DNA of 64,000 nucleotides from UBA5614 sp034678545 (GTDB lineage: Bacteria > Cloacimonadota > Cloacimonadia > Cloacimonadales > Cloacimonadaceae). The translations under genes and the position numbers were made by a program. This document shows positions 7,185-16,430 of the stretch, piece by piece (the first letter of the stretch is position 1; each line of letters starts with the position of its first letter). The notes beneath the pieces were generated by a model, which searched no databases, had not been told where the DNA came from, and worked only from the letters and a program-made list of their open reading frames with translations. The stretch lies in assembly GCA_034678545.1 (NCBI GenBank), contig JAXDBS010000070.1:16180-80179 (forward strand), read 5' to 3'.

Positions 7185-9167
7185 ATGTGCGGAATTGCCG
7201 GGATTTATAGCTTATACGGCCAGCCGGCCGATCAACAACTGCTGCGGCGGATGACGGACCTGATCAGGCACCGGGGCCCCGACGACGAGGGCTATTGCCT
7301 GATCGACACGGCCTCCGGGCAGGCGGTCCCGGCCGCGGGCAGGGAAACCGTTCCGGAGTTAAAATCCGCTCTGCCCCAAATCCCTGTAAACGCCAAATCC
7401 GACCTGGCCCTGGGCTTCCGTCGCCTGTCCATCCTGGACCTCAGCCCGTCCGGGCACCAGCCCATGTCCCTGGCGGACGGATCCTGCCATATAGTTTACA
7501 ATGGCGAGATCTACAATTACCTGGAGCTTCGCACTGAACTGGAAAGCTTGGGCTGCCAATTCCGCACCCGGACCGACACCGAGGTCATCCTCCACGCCTA
7601 CCGGAAGTGGGGCGCGGACTGCCTGAAGCGCTTCATCGGCATGTGGGCCTTCGCCCTGTATGACGCGCGGGAGAAGACCCTGTTCTGCGCCCGCGACCGC
7701 TATGGGATCAAGCCTTTCTACCACACTCAGGATGACAACGCCTTTTACTTCGGCTCCGAACTCAAGCAACTGCTGGCCTGCCCCGTCAGCAAGGAGCTGA
7801 ATTATCCCCAGCTCTGGCGCAGCCTCAAGATCAACGCCCTGCTGGCCTACGGCGACCAGACCCATTTCAAGCAGATCAAAGCCCTGCGCCCCGGATATTA
7901 TCTTATTGTAAAAGAAGGCAAGTCGAGCCTCCGCTGCTATGACGAATGGGACATCCGGTCCCTGGAGCGGAGCAAACTCAGCTTTCCTGAAGCGGTGGAG
8001 CAATACCGAAGCATCTTTCTGGACAGCGTCAAGCTGCAGATGCGCAGCGACGTGGAAGTGGGCAGCTGCCTGAGCGGAGGGATGGACTCCAGCGCCATCG
8101 TCTGCGCCGCGGCCAGGCTGACGGACAGGCCCTTCCAGACCTTTTCCTCCTACTACGCCGAAGACCCTGCCCTGGATGAAAGGCAGTGGATCAAGACCGC
8201 CGCCGAACAGGCCGGAGCCCTGTCACACCTGGTCTCTCCCGAACCCGCCAAAGCCGTGGATTGGTTTGAAAAAGCCACCTGGCACAACGACCTGCCTGTG
8301 GGGGGAGGCTTCGTTTCCCAGTACGCGGTGATGCAGCTGGCCAGGGATAAGGGCATCAAGGTCCTGCTGGACGGGCAGGGCAGCGACGAGCTGACCGCCG
8401 GGTACAACCATTCCTTCTACCGCTATTTTGCAGATATAGTCAGGAAAGGCAGACTGCCCAAGTTTTACAGGCAATATTGGCATTACCTGCAGGGCAAGCC
8501 ACTTTCAACATTTTTCCGTACTTTCCCCAAAATCAAGATGTCAGTGTTTTTCCCGGAAAATCTGCTCTACAACATTGAATTCAGCTTCTACCGTTTCGAG
8601 CCTTTCAACGACAGTTTTCACAGGCAGGTGGCAGGGCAGATGAACAGCCGCAGGCATCTGCTGGATGAGATTAAAAACATACCCTCCTCCCGGTTGAGCA
8701 ATTTCCTGTTTAACATGGTCAAAACGACCAGTCTGCCCACTCTGCTGCTCTACGAGGACCGCATGGGCATGGCGCACAGCGTGGAAAGCCGCGTTCCCTT
8801 CCTGGACCACAGGCTGGTGGAGCTGGCTTTTTCCCTGCCCTCCTCTTTCAAGGTCCGCCCCCCGGCCGGCAAATACATCCACCGGGAAGCCATGCGCGGC
8901 CTCATTCCGGAGGCCATTTACCAGCGCAAAGACAAGGCCATTTTCTCCACGCCCTTTGTCTCCCGCTGGCTGAAAGGCGGCCTGGCTGGCTACGTGGAGG
9001 ACATCCTGGCCTCGCAGCAGTTCAGGCAACGCGGCATCTATGACCTGCCGCTCATCCGGCGCAAGTGGAAAGGCTTCCGCTGCGGCAGCAAGGCCGACGG
9101 GCAGACGCTGTTTGACATTCTGGCGCTGGAGGTTTGGTTCCGCGTTTTCCTCTCCGGATCAACATAA
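7185..9167 (+). CDS. asnB: Asparagine synthase (glutamine-hydrolysing)
   Basis: 660 residues, full length for the AsnB family. It starts MCGIAGIY, so Cys2 becomes the N-terminal nucleophile of the glutamine amidotransferase. RHRGPDDEG and NGEIYNYLELR belong to that domain. The synthase domain carries the ATP loop CLSGGMDSSAI (about residue 295) and later LLLYEDRMGMAHSVESRVPFLDH. It converts aspartate, glutamine and ATP into asparagine; long AsnB forms like this also occur in surface-polysaccharide loci. It is monocistronic here, between a terminator and the barrel gene. RBS AAAGGAAAG. Confidence 0.95.
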   Translation: MCGIAGIYSLYGQPADQQLLRRMTDLIRHRGPDDEGYCLIDTASGQAVPAAGRETVPELKSALPQIPVNAKSDLALGFRRLSILDLSPSGHQPMSLADGSCHIVYNGEIYNYLELRTELESLGCQFRTRTDTEVILHAYRKWGADCLKRFIGMWAFALYDAREKTLFCARDRYGIKPFYHTQDDNAFYFGSELKQLLACPVSKELNYPQLWRSLKINALLAYGDQTHFKQIKALRPGYYLIVKEGKSSLRCYDEWDIRSLERSKLSFPEAVEQYRSIFLDSVKLQMRSDVEVGSCLSGGMDSSAIVCAAARLTDRPFQTFSSYYAEDPALDERQWIKTAAEQAGALSHLVSPEPAKAVDWFEKATWHNDLPVGGGFVSQYAVMQLARDKGIKVLLDGQGSDELTAGYNHSFYRYFADIVRKGRLPKFYRQYWHYLQGKPLSTFFRTFPKIKMSVFFPENLLYNIEFSFYRFEPFNDSFHRQVAGQMNSRRHLLDEIKNIPSSRLSNFLFNMVKTTSLPTLLLYEDRMGMAHSVESRVPFLDHRLVELAFSLPSSFKVRPPAGKYIHREAMRGLIPEAIYQRKDKAIFSTPFVSRWLKGGLAGYVEDILASQQFRQRGIYDLPLIRRKWKGFRCGSKADGQTLFDILALEVWFRVFLSGST

Positions 9168-9224
9168 AGCTTGACACTTAACCGCCCGGCCCTGAAAAAG
9201 TATTTCAATGTTTTGGAGGTAAAG

Positions 9225-9836
9225 ATGAAGATCGCCTTACTGACCGTTCTGCTGATGAGCCTGTCCGCTTTCTGCTTCGGAGTTTTCCAGTTCACCCTCG
9301 GCTTTGACCTGGCCGGCAACCATAACGTGGACTCCCGCTACCGGCCGGCCGATTCCGACGATGAGTACACCGAGCAGCCTGAACGTGACTACGATGTGGC
9401 CATGGGCATCTCCCCCGCCGTAGAGTACCTTTATGAATACAGGGGCCTGTTGGTTGGGCTGGGTGCCGAATACCAGGTGCAGAGGGACGGCAAGTTCGAC
9501 AACGGCAACGACAAGTTCGGCTTCATACCTCTTTACGGTGTCGTCCGCTACAACTTCGCCACGGAATTGCGCGTCAATCCCGAACTGGTCCTGCAGGCGG
9601 GCTATAACTTCTTCACCTCCGACGACCAGTACAAGGAAGGCGGCTCCCTCAAGGGGGGCCTCTACTGGGGCGTGGGCGCCGGCCTGGAGATCAGGGAGAA
9701 ATACCTCATCCAGGCCATGTACAAGACCAACCGGGGCAAGCTGACCGCCGACACCTATTCCGGCAGCAACCTCTACCGCTGGGAAGGCAACATCACCAAC
9801 ACCCAGATCAATCTTTCCCTGGGCGTCCGTATCTGA
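9225..9836 (+). CDS. Small outer-membrane beta-barrel protein
   Basis: 203 residues from the ATG at 9225, chosen because TTGGAGGT sits just ahead and the signal peptide (MKIALLTVLLMSLSAFCFG) starts there. The mature protein has alternating amphipathic strands (for example LVLQAGYNFFT, GLYWGVGAGLEIREKYLIQAMYKT) and ends INLSLGVRI, like an eight-stranded OmpA/OmpX-sized barrel. A TTGACA at 9171 could be its -35 but no clear -10 follows. Function unknown. Confidence 0.8.
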   Translation: MKIALLTVLLMSLSAFCFGVFQFTLGFDLAGNHNVDSRYRPADSDDEYTEQPERDYDVAMGISPAVEYLYEYRGLLVGLGAEYQVQRDGKFDNGNDKFGFIPLYGVVRYNFATELRVNPELVLQAGYNFFTSDDQYKEGGSLKGGLYWGVGAGLEIREKYLIQAMYKTNRGKLTADTYSGSNLYRWEGNITNTQINLSLGVRI

Positions 9837-9952
9837 ACTGAGAGCCCGTTCGGCTGTCGGAAAGCTTTTCAGGCACGCGAGTGCCTTTCCCCTGCATTTG
9901 TAATAAATTATTCATAATAAATGCACACATCCTGATTCCTGGAGGTGACCCA

Positions 9953-11212
9953 ATGAAAAGAATGGCATCCCCTGCATCCATCCTTGCCCTGTTCGTTATT
10001 CTGGCCGCGGTTTCCCTGCTACGCGCCGACATCTTCTCCCAGCGCATCACCGGCACCCTGTATGAGCGGGCTTACAATTACCCCGAAAGCCTGGTCCGGA
10101 TCAATGTCTCCTACACCTATTCCGCCACGGACCCGCCTTTGGTCTCCTCCATCAGCAGCACGACCACCACCTTCGCCGGCGGGGACAGCACCTCCACGAC
10201 CACTCTCTCGACCTTCGAGGGAGGAGTCCAGTACATCAACGGCCTGACCAAGATCGAATATTATGAATACAGGGCGGGCTACCCTACCCATTATGCCTAC
10301 CTGATGTTCCTGTTCAACGAAGAGGACGACCTGCTGGAGATGAAAATGGCCAAGCCCGGCGCTGATTCCCTCCACGCCGTCTATCACTACCGCGCCGACA
10401 ACCAGCCGGACAGCCTCTATTACAAGAAAAGCGAATATCCGTATCCCTCCTGGTACAGCTTCTACTATGACGAAAACGACTGCCTGGACTACTGCTTGCA
10501 GTACATTCCCTATGACGGCCAGTGGAATCTGTACCGCCGCTTCAATCAGACCTACGCGTATGAAGCGCCCCAATACCCGGCGCCGCTGGACTTCAACAAC
10601 TACAGGTTCTACAACGTAAGCAGTTCCTGGAACGGCGCTTTCGAGGAATGCTCGCCTATCTATGACAAGGCCTTCGCCCCGACCTCCATCGCCCACGAGC
10701 AATGGGATGATTATTATCAATCCTGGTTCCCTGCGAGTTCTTCCTTTTACGGGGCACAGACGGACGGCGGACTGGTCACCCTGGTCGAAGGCCAGTACGG
10801 CAGTTACACAGGCCACTACCACTTTGACGAAACCGGCACCTACATAGGCAAGGAAACATATTACGCGGACGGTACCATGAGCGTTTATCACGTGTACTGG
10901 GACCCGCCCCACATGGTGGGGGCGGACGACCCGGCCCAGACGCCCGCACCGTCAAGGCTGAACTGCCATCCCAACCCCTTCCGCGACAGGCTGACCATCC
11001 GCCTGGATCAAAAGACGGATAAACCTGTCACAGTCGCAATCTACAACATCAGGGGACAACTGGTGAAGCAGTGGGTTTCCGCCGGCGGGACCGAACTGGC
11101 CTGGGACGGCAGGGACGCAGGCAACCGCTTCTGCAACAGCGGTATCTACTTGGTAAAGTTGACTTTACAGGGAATGCCTGCCAGTACTAAAAGGGTCACC
11201 CTGGTCCGTTGA
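9953..11212 (+). CDS. Secreted protein with C-terminal FlgD/T9SS-type sorting domain
   Basis: 419 residues from ATG 9953 with GGAGGTGA 5 nt before it. A signal peptide (about 1-30) is followed by a Tyr- and Ser/Thr-rich region of YD/RHS-like strands (for example KIEYYEYRAGYPTHYAYLM and SWYSFYYDENDCLDYCLQY) without a recognised enzyme motif. The last 85 residues carry the sorting module: HPNPFRDRLTIRL, IYNIRGQLVKQW, LAWDGRDAGNRFCNSGIYL, ending KRVTLVR. That predicts export and attachment by a T9SS-like system. Function of the N-terminal part unknown. Confidence 0.82.
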   Translation: MKRMASPASILALFVILAAVSLLRADIFSQRITGTLYERAYNYPESLVRINVSYTYSATDPPLVSSISSTTTTFAGGDSTSTTTLSTFEGGVQYINGLTKIEYYEYRAGYPTHYAYLMFLFNEEDDLLEMKMAKPGADSLHAVYHYRADNQPDSLYYKKSEYPYPSWYSFYYDENDCLDYCLQYIPYDGQWNLYRRFNQTYAYEAPQYPAPLDFNNYRFYNVSSSWNGAFEECSPIYDKAFAPTSIAHEQWDDYYQSWFPASSSFYGAQTDGGLVTLVEGQYGSYTGHYHFDETGTYIGKETYYADGTMSVYHVYWDPPHMVGADDPAQTPAPSRLNCHPNPFRDRLTIRLDQKTDKPVTVAIYNIRGQLVKQWVSAGGTELAWDGRDAGNRFCNSGIYLVKLTLQGMPASTKRVTLVR

Positions 11213-11240
11213 CAAGCGATAAAAACACGTAACTGCCTTT

Positions 11241-11289
11241 AGGGAAGCGTCATAACGGCAGATTCACCCTGCCCGGCCGGCGCTTCCCT
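11241..11289. terminator. Long-loop hairpin, possible terminator
   Basis: AGGGAAGCG (11241-11249) pairs with CGCTTCCCT (11281-11289), 9 bp with a 31-nt loop, 28 nt after the secreted-protein stop. A pyrimidine tract follows but not a clean T-run. The rest of 11213-11571 is non-coding apart from the palindrome at 11325. Confidence 0.35.
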
Positions 11290-11324
11290 GTCGCTTTCTT
11301 CCCTCCCTCTTGGAAGCGTAAAAG

Positions 11325-11344
11325 AAGCGTAATATATTACGCTT
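11325..11344. repeat. Perfect 20-bp palindrome
   Basis: AAGCGTAATATATTACGCTT is fully self-complementary and is preceded by a tandem GAAGCGTAA-like copy (11313-11329). It is followed at once by two TTGAC-type hexamers (11343, 11353). It could be an operator or part of an intergenic repeat. Confidence 0.55.
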
Positions 11345-11571
11345 GACTTATGCTTGACCTTAGGGCCTGAGAACGGGAGGGCAGGCGGAGAAAGGCTTTA
11401 CGCCGGTTCAGAACACAGTTTTTTTTACAAGTTTCCGGCTTGGCGAGGGCAGGACTATTCAACTTTACATAAATCAGTCAGTTATGGATTTTCCCGGCTC
11501 CGGAACAGGCAGAACAGGGCAGACCAAAACCCCTTATAGCTTATCTATAGAAATGGCTCCCTTAACTTAGG

Positions 11572-13398
11572 CTACTTCAGGACAACCAGTTTATTCACCA
11601 TGGTTGCCTTTTGCGTCTGCAGCCGTACCAGGTAGAGGCCGCCGGCGACGGGCCTGCCTTCTTTGTCGCGCCCGTTCCAGGCAACGCTGTACCGGCCGGG
11701 ATTCATAGTTTCATTTATTAACATGGTGACCCTTTCGCCTTTGAGGTTGTGGATGGAGATGCTTACCGGGCCGGCTTCTTTAAGGCTATAGAGGATGGCG
11801 GTGCCGGAACTAAAGGGATTGGGACAGTTGCCCAGAAGCGCGGTCTGCGTCACGGGCGTGACGGGATCGTCGGCGGCGACGGGAGAGAGGAAAAACTCCA
11901 GCATGCTCATCTGGTTGGAGACGATCTCCACATTCTGGGTGGCGGAACCGTAATCCGGATGGCTGGCCGTGACCTCGTAGCTGCCCGGGGCAAGCTGCAA
12001 AACGCAGACCCCGCCAGCATCGGTGGAGCCGCTCTGGCTGCCGCAAGCCACACAGGCATCTGCGATGGGCTGATACTGCGGATCGTTGACGATGACCATC
12101 AGTGTGCCAGGTGCCGCTTGGACGACCACATCCAGGTTCGGCGTCTGGTCGTTGAACGGGATCTGGTCTCCGGTCAACACCACCTGACCGTTTAGGAAGG
12201 CCGGCCCGGGATTTGCGGGAACCCAGGTGACCACGTAGTTCAGGCTTTGCTGCGGCTGTAGCTCGAGGCCCGGAACCGATCCCACCGTTACATAGCCATT
12301 CAGCAGCAGCCGAACGGTATAATTGTTCTGGGCGTTTATTCCGTTGATGGTTACGGTTATGGTATATTCAGAGACCGTACCTGCCGTGGGCGAGGTCGGC
12401 CCGATGATGGAAACGGCGGCCAAGTCGTTGGCCATGAGCATGTCGCTCATCTGGGCGACGAAGATGTCTCTTAAACCGGCGCTGGTCAAGGTATGTGGCC
12501 CGAATCCGGCTGATCCGTTGAAATAACCTCCAAATCCGATCATGTCTACCGCATCCACGCCAATGCCAAATCCATGGTCACTACCCGTCCCTCCTGCCCT
12601 GACAGCCCAAAGCCATTCTCCATCGGGATCAAGTTTGGCGACAAGGATATCGGAAGATCCACTACTGGTGAGAGTGAGGGGGCCGAAACTGGCAGTTCCA
12701 TCGAAAGAACCGGTTAGCGCAACATTTCCGTAAGCGTCAGCGTCGATGCTTTCACTATAATCATATCCCGTCCCCCCTCCGTTTACAGCCCAAAGCCATT
12801 CTCCATCGGGATCCAACTTGGCAGCAAAGATATCCTCTCCACCGCTGCTGGTGAGGGTGAAGGAGCCAAAGCCGGCTGTCTCTCTAAAGTTACCGGACAA
12901 AAACACATTGCAGTCATTGTCCACAGCAAGGGCGTAACCCTCGTCACGCTGTTCCCCTCCAGCGCTTTGGACCCAGAGCCAGTTGCCCGAGGGATCAAGC
13001 TTGGCAACGAAAATATCCCGCTCACCACTGCTGGTGAGGGTGAAGGGGCCAAAGTCGGCTGTGTCTACAAAATGACCTGCCAGATACACATTGCCCAGGT
13101 AATCCGTTTTGACAGCGTTGCCATAATCCCAGATCCCCTCTCCGCCGGCCCTGACTGCCCAGAGCCAGTTGCCCGAGGAATCGAGCTTGGCGACAAAGAT
13201 ATCGTATGAACCACCGCCGTTGCTGGTGAGGGTGAGGGTGCCAAAATAGGCAGTCCCGGCAAAAACACCTGTCAATATTGCGTTGCCCCAGTTGTCATAG
13301 TCTATGTCGTGACCATAATCACTGCCTGTTCCTCCTGCCCGCACTGCCCATATCCAGTTGCCGCCGGAATCCAGCTTGGCGGCGAAAATATCTGTCAA
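11572..13398 (-). pseudogene. SBBP propeller protein, 3' fragment (blades 2-7 and sorting domain)
   Basis: The frame is open from 13440 down to 11572 (608 residues if TTG 13398 is counted as start). It contains the second half of SBBP blade 2 and complete blades 3-7, each opening with WLWAVRAGG-like and closing with DIFVAKLD-like motifs. Then come a CARDB/Ig-like domain (VSEYTITVTINGINAQNNYT), a carboxypeptidase-regulatory-like domain (ACVACGSQSGSTDAGGVCV) and a FlgD-type sorting tail ending KLVVLK. No RBS or signal peptide precedes it. It is the continuation of the 13430-13801 fragment; a stop (13441-13443) and a frame change separate them. Either genuine decay or an assembly error at the C9 tract. 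Confidence 0.85.
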
Positions 13399-13429
13399 GC
13401 CGCCAGTTATGAGTGTGAAAGGACCAAAG

Positions 13430-13801
13430 TCAGAAGTGTTTTAACCCCCCCCCGCCCACATACACGTTTCCAGAGCCGTCCACGGCAATGCCATTGCCAG
13501 TGGTCACGCTCGCTGATACAGAGTTTCCGGCCCGCACCGCCCACAGCCAGTTGCCTTCCGGATCAAGCTTGGCGACATACAAATCCGGGCCGCCGGTACT
13601 GTTGAGCACATAAGGACCGAAACTGGCGGTTCCGTAAAACATACCGGTCACATACACATTACCCTGGCTGTCCGTAGTGCAATCATTGCAGTTTTGATCC
13701 CCTGTTCCGCCGGCTTGGACAGCCCAGAGCCATTCGGGTATCTGAGCCGTCAGGCCCAGGCAGGACAGAATCAGGATTGTGATACAAAAAAACTTTTTCA
13801 C
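13430..13801 (-). pseudogene. SBBP propeller protein, 5' fragment (signal peptide, blades 1-2)
   Basis: 123 residues from GTG 13801. A signal peptide MKKFFCITILILSCLGL almost identical to that of the upstream paralogue is followed by blade 1 (WLWAVQAGG to LYVAKLDPEGN) and the start of blade 2. The frame then runs into a G9 tract (C9 at 13445-13453 on the plus strand) and stops at 13430. The expected continuation (DFGPFTL and onward) lies in another frame and is itself preceded by TAA. Only 50 nt separate it from the paralogue at 13852, so both were probably cotranscribed. Confidence 0.85.
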
Positions 13802-13851
13802 CTTTACACCCCCTTGTTGAGTGTATCGTTTCGCATTGTTGATTACTCAAG

Positions 13852-16074
13852 CTACTTAAAGACAACCACTTTTTTCACCATGGTTGTCTTCTGTGTCTGC
13901 ACCCGCACCAGGTAGAGGCCGGAAGGCAGGCCCCGGCTGTCAAAGCTGACCAGGTGCTCCCCAGGGGCAAGTTCGCTGGTCTGCAGCAGTTGCCCTTTCA
14001 GGTTATGGACTGACAGCAGCCCTCTTTCCCCTTTGGCAATCCCGACATGTATCCGGGCGGGTTTTCCGCGCAGGACGGGATTAGGCGCGATGCTTTGCAG
14101 AACTGACATATCCGTATCCGGAATTATAGGGTCAACGTTGCCTGTAGGTTCCAAATCAAAGTCCAGCAGGACAATCTGACCCTGAATGACCTGCACGCCG
14201 CTCTGGGTCATGGGAAGATAGTCAGGATGACTGGCCGTCACGTCATGAGTCCCCGCCTCAACCTGCAGGAGGGCAGAACCGCTGTCGTCAGTCGTTTCGC
14301 AAACACTGCCGCAGGTGACCAGGGCTCCCTGGATGGGCTGGTACTGGGGAGCGGTCACCGTCGCCAGGATGGTGCCCGTGTTCTGCACAACCACCGGCAG
14401 AGGGGTTGAGTGGTTGTTATCTGGAAATTGGTCCCCTGCCAGCACCACTTTTCCATAGAGGCAGGCGGTCCCGGCCGCGTCAGGAGACCAGGTCAGACTG
14501 AAACTCAGGGTGTCCTGGGGCGGAATGGGCTGACCCGGAATTGAGGCCAGCTCAATACTCCCCATCCGCATCAGTTTGACCGTGTAGGCGCTTTGGGCAG
14601 CAGTTCCGTTGTTGTAAACGGTAACCGTATAATCAGTTTCAATGCCAGGATCGGGATTAACATTCCCGCTCACCGACAGGGCTGCCAGGTCATGGTCAAA
14701 CTGGCTGCCGAAGCTGAGCAGGGCAACATAAATATCTTCGCTGCCGTAAGAGGTAAGGACAGTTGTTCCAAAATTAGCTGTTTGGTTAATAAAACCTGTC
14801 AGATAGAGTTCCGCAACTGAATATGCAGCGATACCCAGGGTGAGGTCATGGCCTGAGCCTCCGGCGCTTTGGGCCCAAAGCCAGTTGCCGAAGGGGTCGA
14901 GCTTGGCGGCAAAAACGTCCCTGCCCCCGCTGCTGGTCAGGGAGTATGGCCCGAACAAGGAAGTATCCATGAAGTAACCCGCCACGCACACATTACCCCA
15001 GGCATCCATTTCCAGGTCAGGATACCAGTCACCATAATCATCTGAGCCCCCTCCTCCGGTCGCCCAGAGCCAGTTACCCTGGCTGTCCAGTTTGGCAACA
15101 AAGATGTTTCGTGCGTGATCAGGCGTTAAGACCGTGGTACCGAAAGTGGCGGCAGCCCTGAAAATGCCGCAGATATAAACATCGGCAGCAGTATCAGCTA
15201 CTATGTCCCCGGCAAGCTCATAACCCGCTCCGCCTGCCCTTACCGCCCAGAGCCAGGTGCCCTGTGAGCTCAGCTGGGCGGCAAAGATATCGGAATAGCC
15301 GGAGCAGGCAAGGCTGATGGATCCGAAAGCCGCAATACCATTGAACTCGCCGCAAAGGCAGATGCGGTTGTCCGAAGTAACGGTAATGCCATAGCCATAG
15401 TCGGAGCCACCCCCGCCTGCCCTTACCGCCCAGAGCCAGTTGCCGCCGGAATCCAGCTGGGCGACGAAGGCGTCCGAGTAGCCGGCGCTGGTCAGGGTAG
15501 TGTTTCCAAAGGTAGTGGTGCCGCCTTGTGTTCCGAAATCACCTGTTATGTAAATGTTGCCTGCGGCATCCACAGCCAGGTCGCGGCTATAATCCTGGCC
15601 TGTGCCTCCTCCGCTTACCGCCCAGAGCCAGTTGCCCTGCGGGTCGAGCTTGGCGACGAAAACGTCCCGCCAACCATTGCTGGTGAGGTTGATTGTTCCG
15701 AAGGCAGCTGTTTCATTAAACCAGCCAAACACGCAGACATAGCCCTCTGGGTCGAGGGCAATGGCGGTTCCTACCTCATAATCTGCTCCCCCTGCTTGTA
15801 CAGCCCAGAGCCAGTTACCCTCCGGGTCGAGCTTGGCGACAAACACATCCGAAAAGCCAAAACTGGTCAGCGTAATATTGCCGAAGCCGGCTGTTAATGC
15901 GTACCTCCCGAATTCACCCGTGACATACTGATTGCCCTGCTGGTCGACTGCAATACTGTTACCAGTATCCATACCTGGCCCACCTGCCTGTCTTGCCCAG
16001 GCCCAGCCGGGCACCTGAGACATCAATCCTAAACAGGACAGAATCAGGATTGTGATACAAAAGAGCTTTTTCAT
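13852..16074 (-). CDS. Secreted seven-blade SBBP beta-propeller protein with T9SS-type tail
   Basis: 740 residues. Signal peptide MKKLFCITILILSCLGL, then seven SBBP repeats of about 60 residues (WAWARQAGG, WLWAVQAGG, WLWAVSGGG, WLWAVRAGG twice, WLWATGGGG, WLWAQSAGG), as expected for a closed seven-bladed propeller. Next come a CARDB-like domain (IETDYTVTVYNNGTAAQSAYT), a carboxypeptidase-regulatory-like domain and a tail with APNPVLRGK, VHNLKGQLLQ, GLYLVRV, ending KKVVVFK. It is the intact paralogue of the broken gene directly downstream, whose leader DNA is also similar. RBS GGGGGTG sits before ATG 16074. Ligand unknown; probably cell-surface adhesion or binding. Confidence 0.9.
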   Translation of the reverse strand: MKKLFCITILILSCLGLMSQVPGWAWARQAGGPGMDTGNSIAVDQQGNQYVTGEFGRYALTAGFGNITLTSFGFSDVFVAKLDPEGNWLWAVQAGGADYEVGTAIALDPEGYVCVFGWFNETAAFGTINLTSNGWRDVFVAKLDPQGNWLWAVSGGGTGQDYSRDLAVDAAGNIYITGDFGTQGGTTTFGNTTLTSAGYSDAFVAQLDSGGNWLWAVRAGGGGSDYGYGITVTSDNRICLCGEFNGIAAFGSISLACSGYSDIFAAQLSSQGTWLWAVRAGGAGYELAGDIVADTAADVYICGIFRAAATFGTTVLTPDHARNIFVAKLDSQGNWLWATGGGGSDDYGDWYPDLEMDAWGNVCVAGYFMDTSLFGPYSLTSSGGRDVFAAKLDPFGNWLWAQSAGGSGHDLTLGIAAYSVAELYLTGFINQTANFGTTVLTSYGSEDIYVALLSFGSQFDHDLAALSVSGNVNPDPGIETDYTVTVYNNGTAAQSAYTVKLMRMGSIELASIPGQPIPPQDTLSFSLTWSPDAAGTACLYGKVVLAGDQFPDNNHSTPLPVVVQNTGTILATVTAPQYQPIQGALVTCGSVCETTDDSGSALLQVEAGTHDVTASHPDYLPMTQSGVQVIQGQIVLLDFDLEPTGNVDPIIPDTDMSVLQSIAPNPVLRGKPARIHVGIAKGERGLLSVHNLKGQLLQTSELAPGEHLVSFDSRGLPSGLYLVRVQTQKTTMVKKVVVFK

Positions 16075-16144
16075 CTTTACACCCCCTTGTTGAGCGTATT
16101 TTTTTAACAGCTTCTAAAATAAATGCATTCAATAAGACAATTTC

Positions 16145-16173
16145 TTAGTATGTGAATGATATCCAGTTGTCAA
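16145..16173 (-). promoter_or_regulatory. Candidate promoter of the SBBP pair
   Basis: On the minus strand TTGACA (16173-16168), 17 nt, TACTAA (16150-16145), about 70 nt before the ATG at 16074. Confidence 0.4.
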
Positions 16174-16374
16174 GAGAAATAATAACTATTTTTTACAGAG
16201 GTGGCAGATGATAATCCCTATGCATTAAGACTGCGTAAGTACAAGCAAAAGAATGACCGGGTATTCAGTCGCTGCATAACAACGGAACAGCCTTTTGCTT
16301 TGCGCAGCCTGACCTTCAGGCATGAGAGCGCCATATCCGGATGCATCATGGCAAGGTCAAAAGAGTTGACTAAA

Positions 16375-16420
16375 AAAAGCTGTTCGTTTTTCATATCCGG
16401 GAACGTTGAAAACAGCTTTT
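16375..16420 (+). promoter_or_regulatory. Leader hairpin before the barrel-ABC operon
   Basis: AAAAGCTGTT (16375-16384) pairs perfectly with AACAGCTTTT (16411-16420) around a 26-nt loop; the GGAG of the next gene starts within 3 nt. TTGACT at 16366 may be the -35 of the same unit. It could act as an attenuator or hide the RBS. The rest of 16075-16374 holds only promoter-like sequence. Confidence 0.45.
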
Positions 16421-16430
16421 CGGAGCCGAT

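Noticed and set aside
13445..13453. Poly-C (C9) tract as a phase-variation switch for the SBBP gene
   Set aside because: No tract length from 7 to 11 gives an uninterrupted frame, because a TAA lies directly after it in the only frame that joins the two halves.
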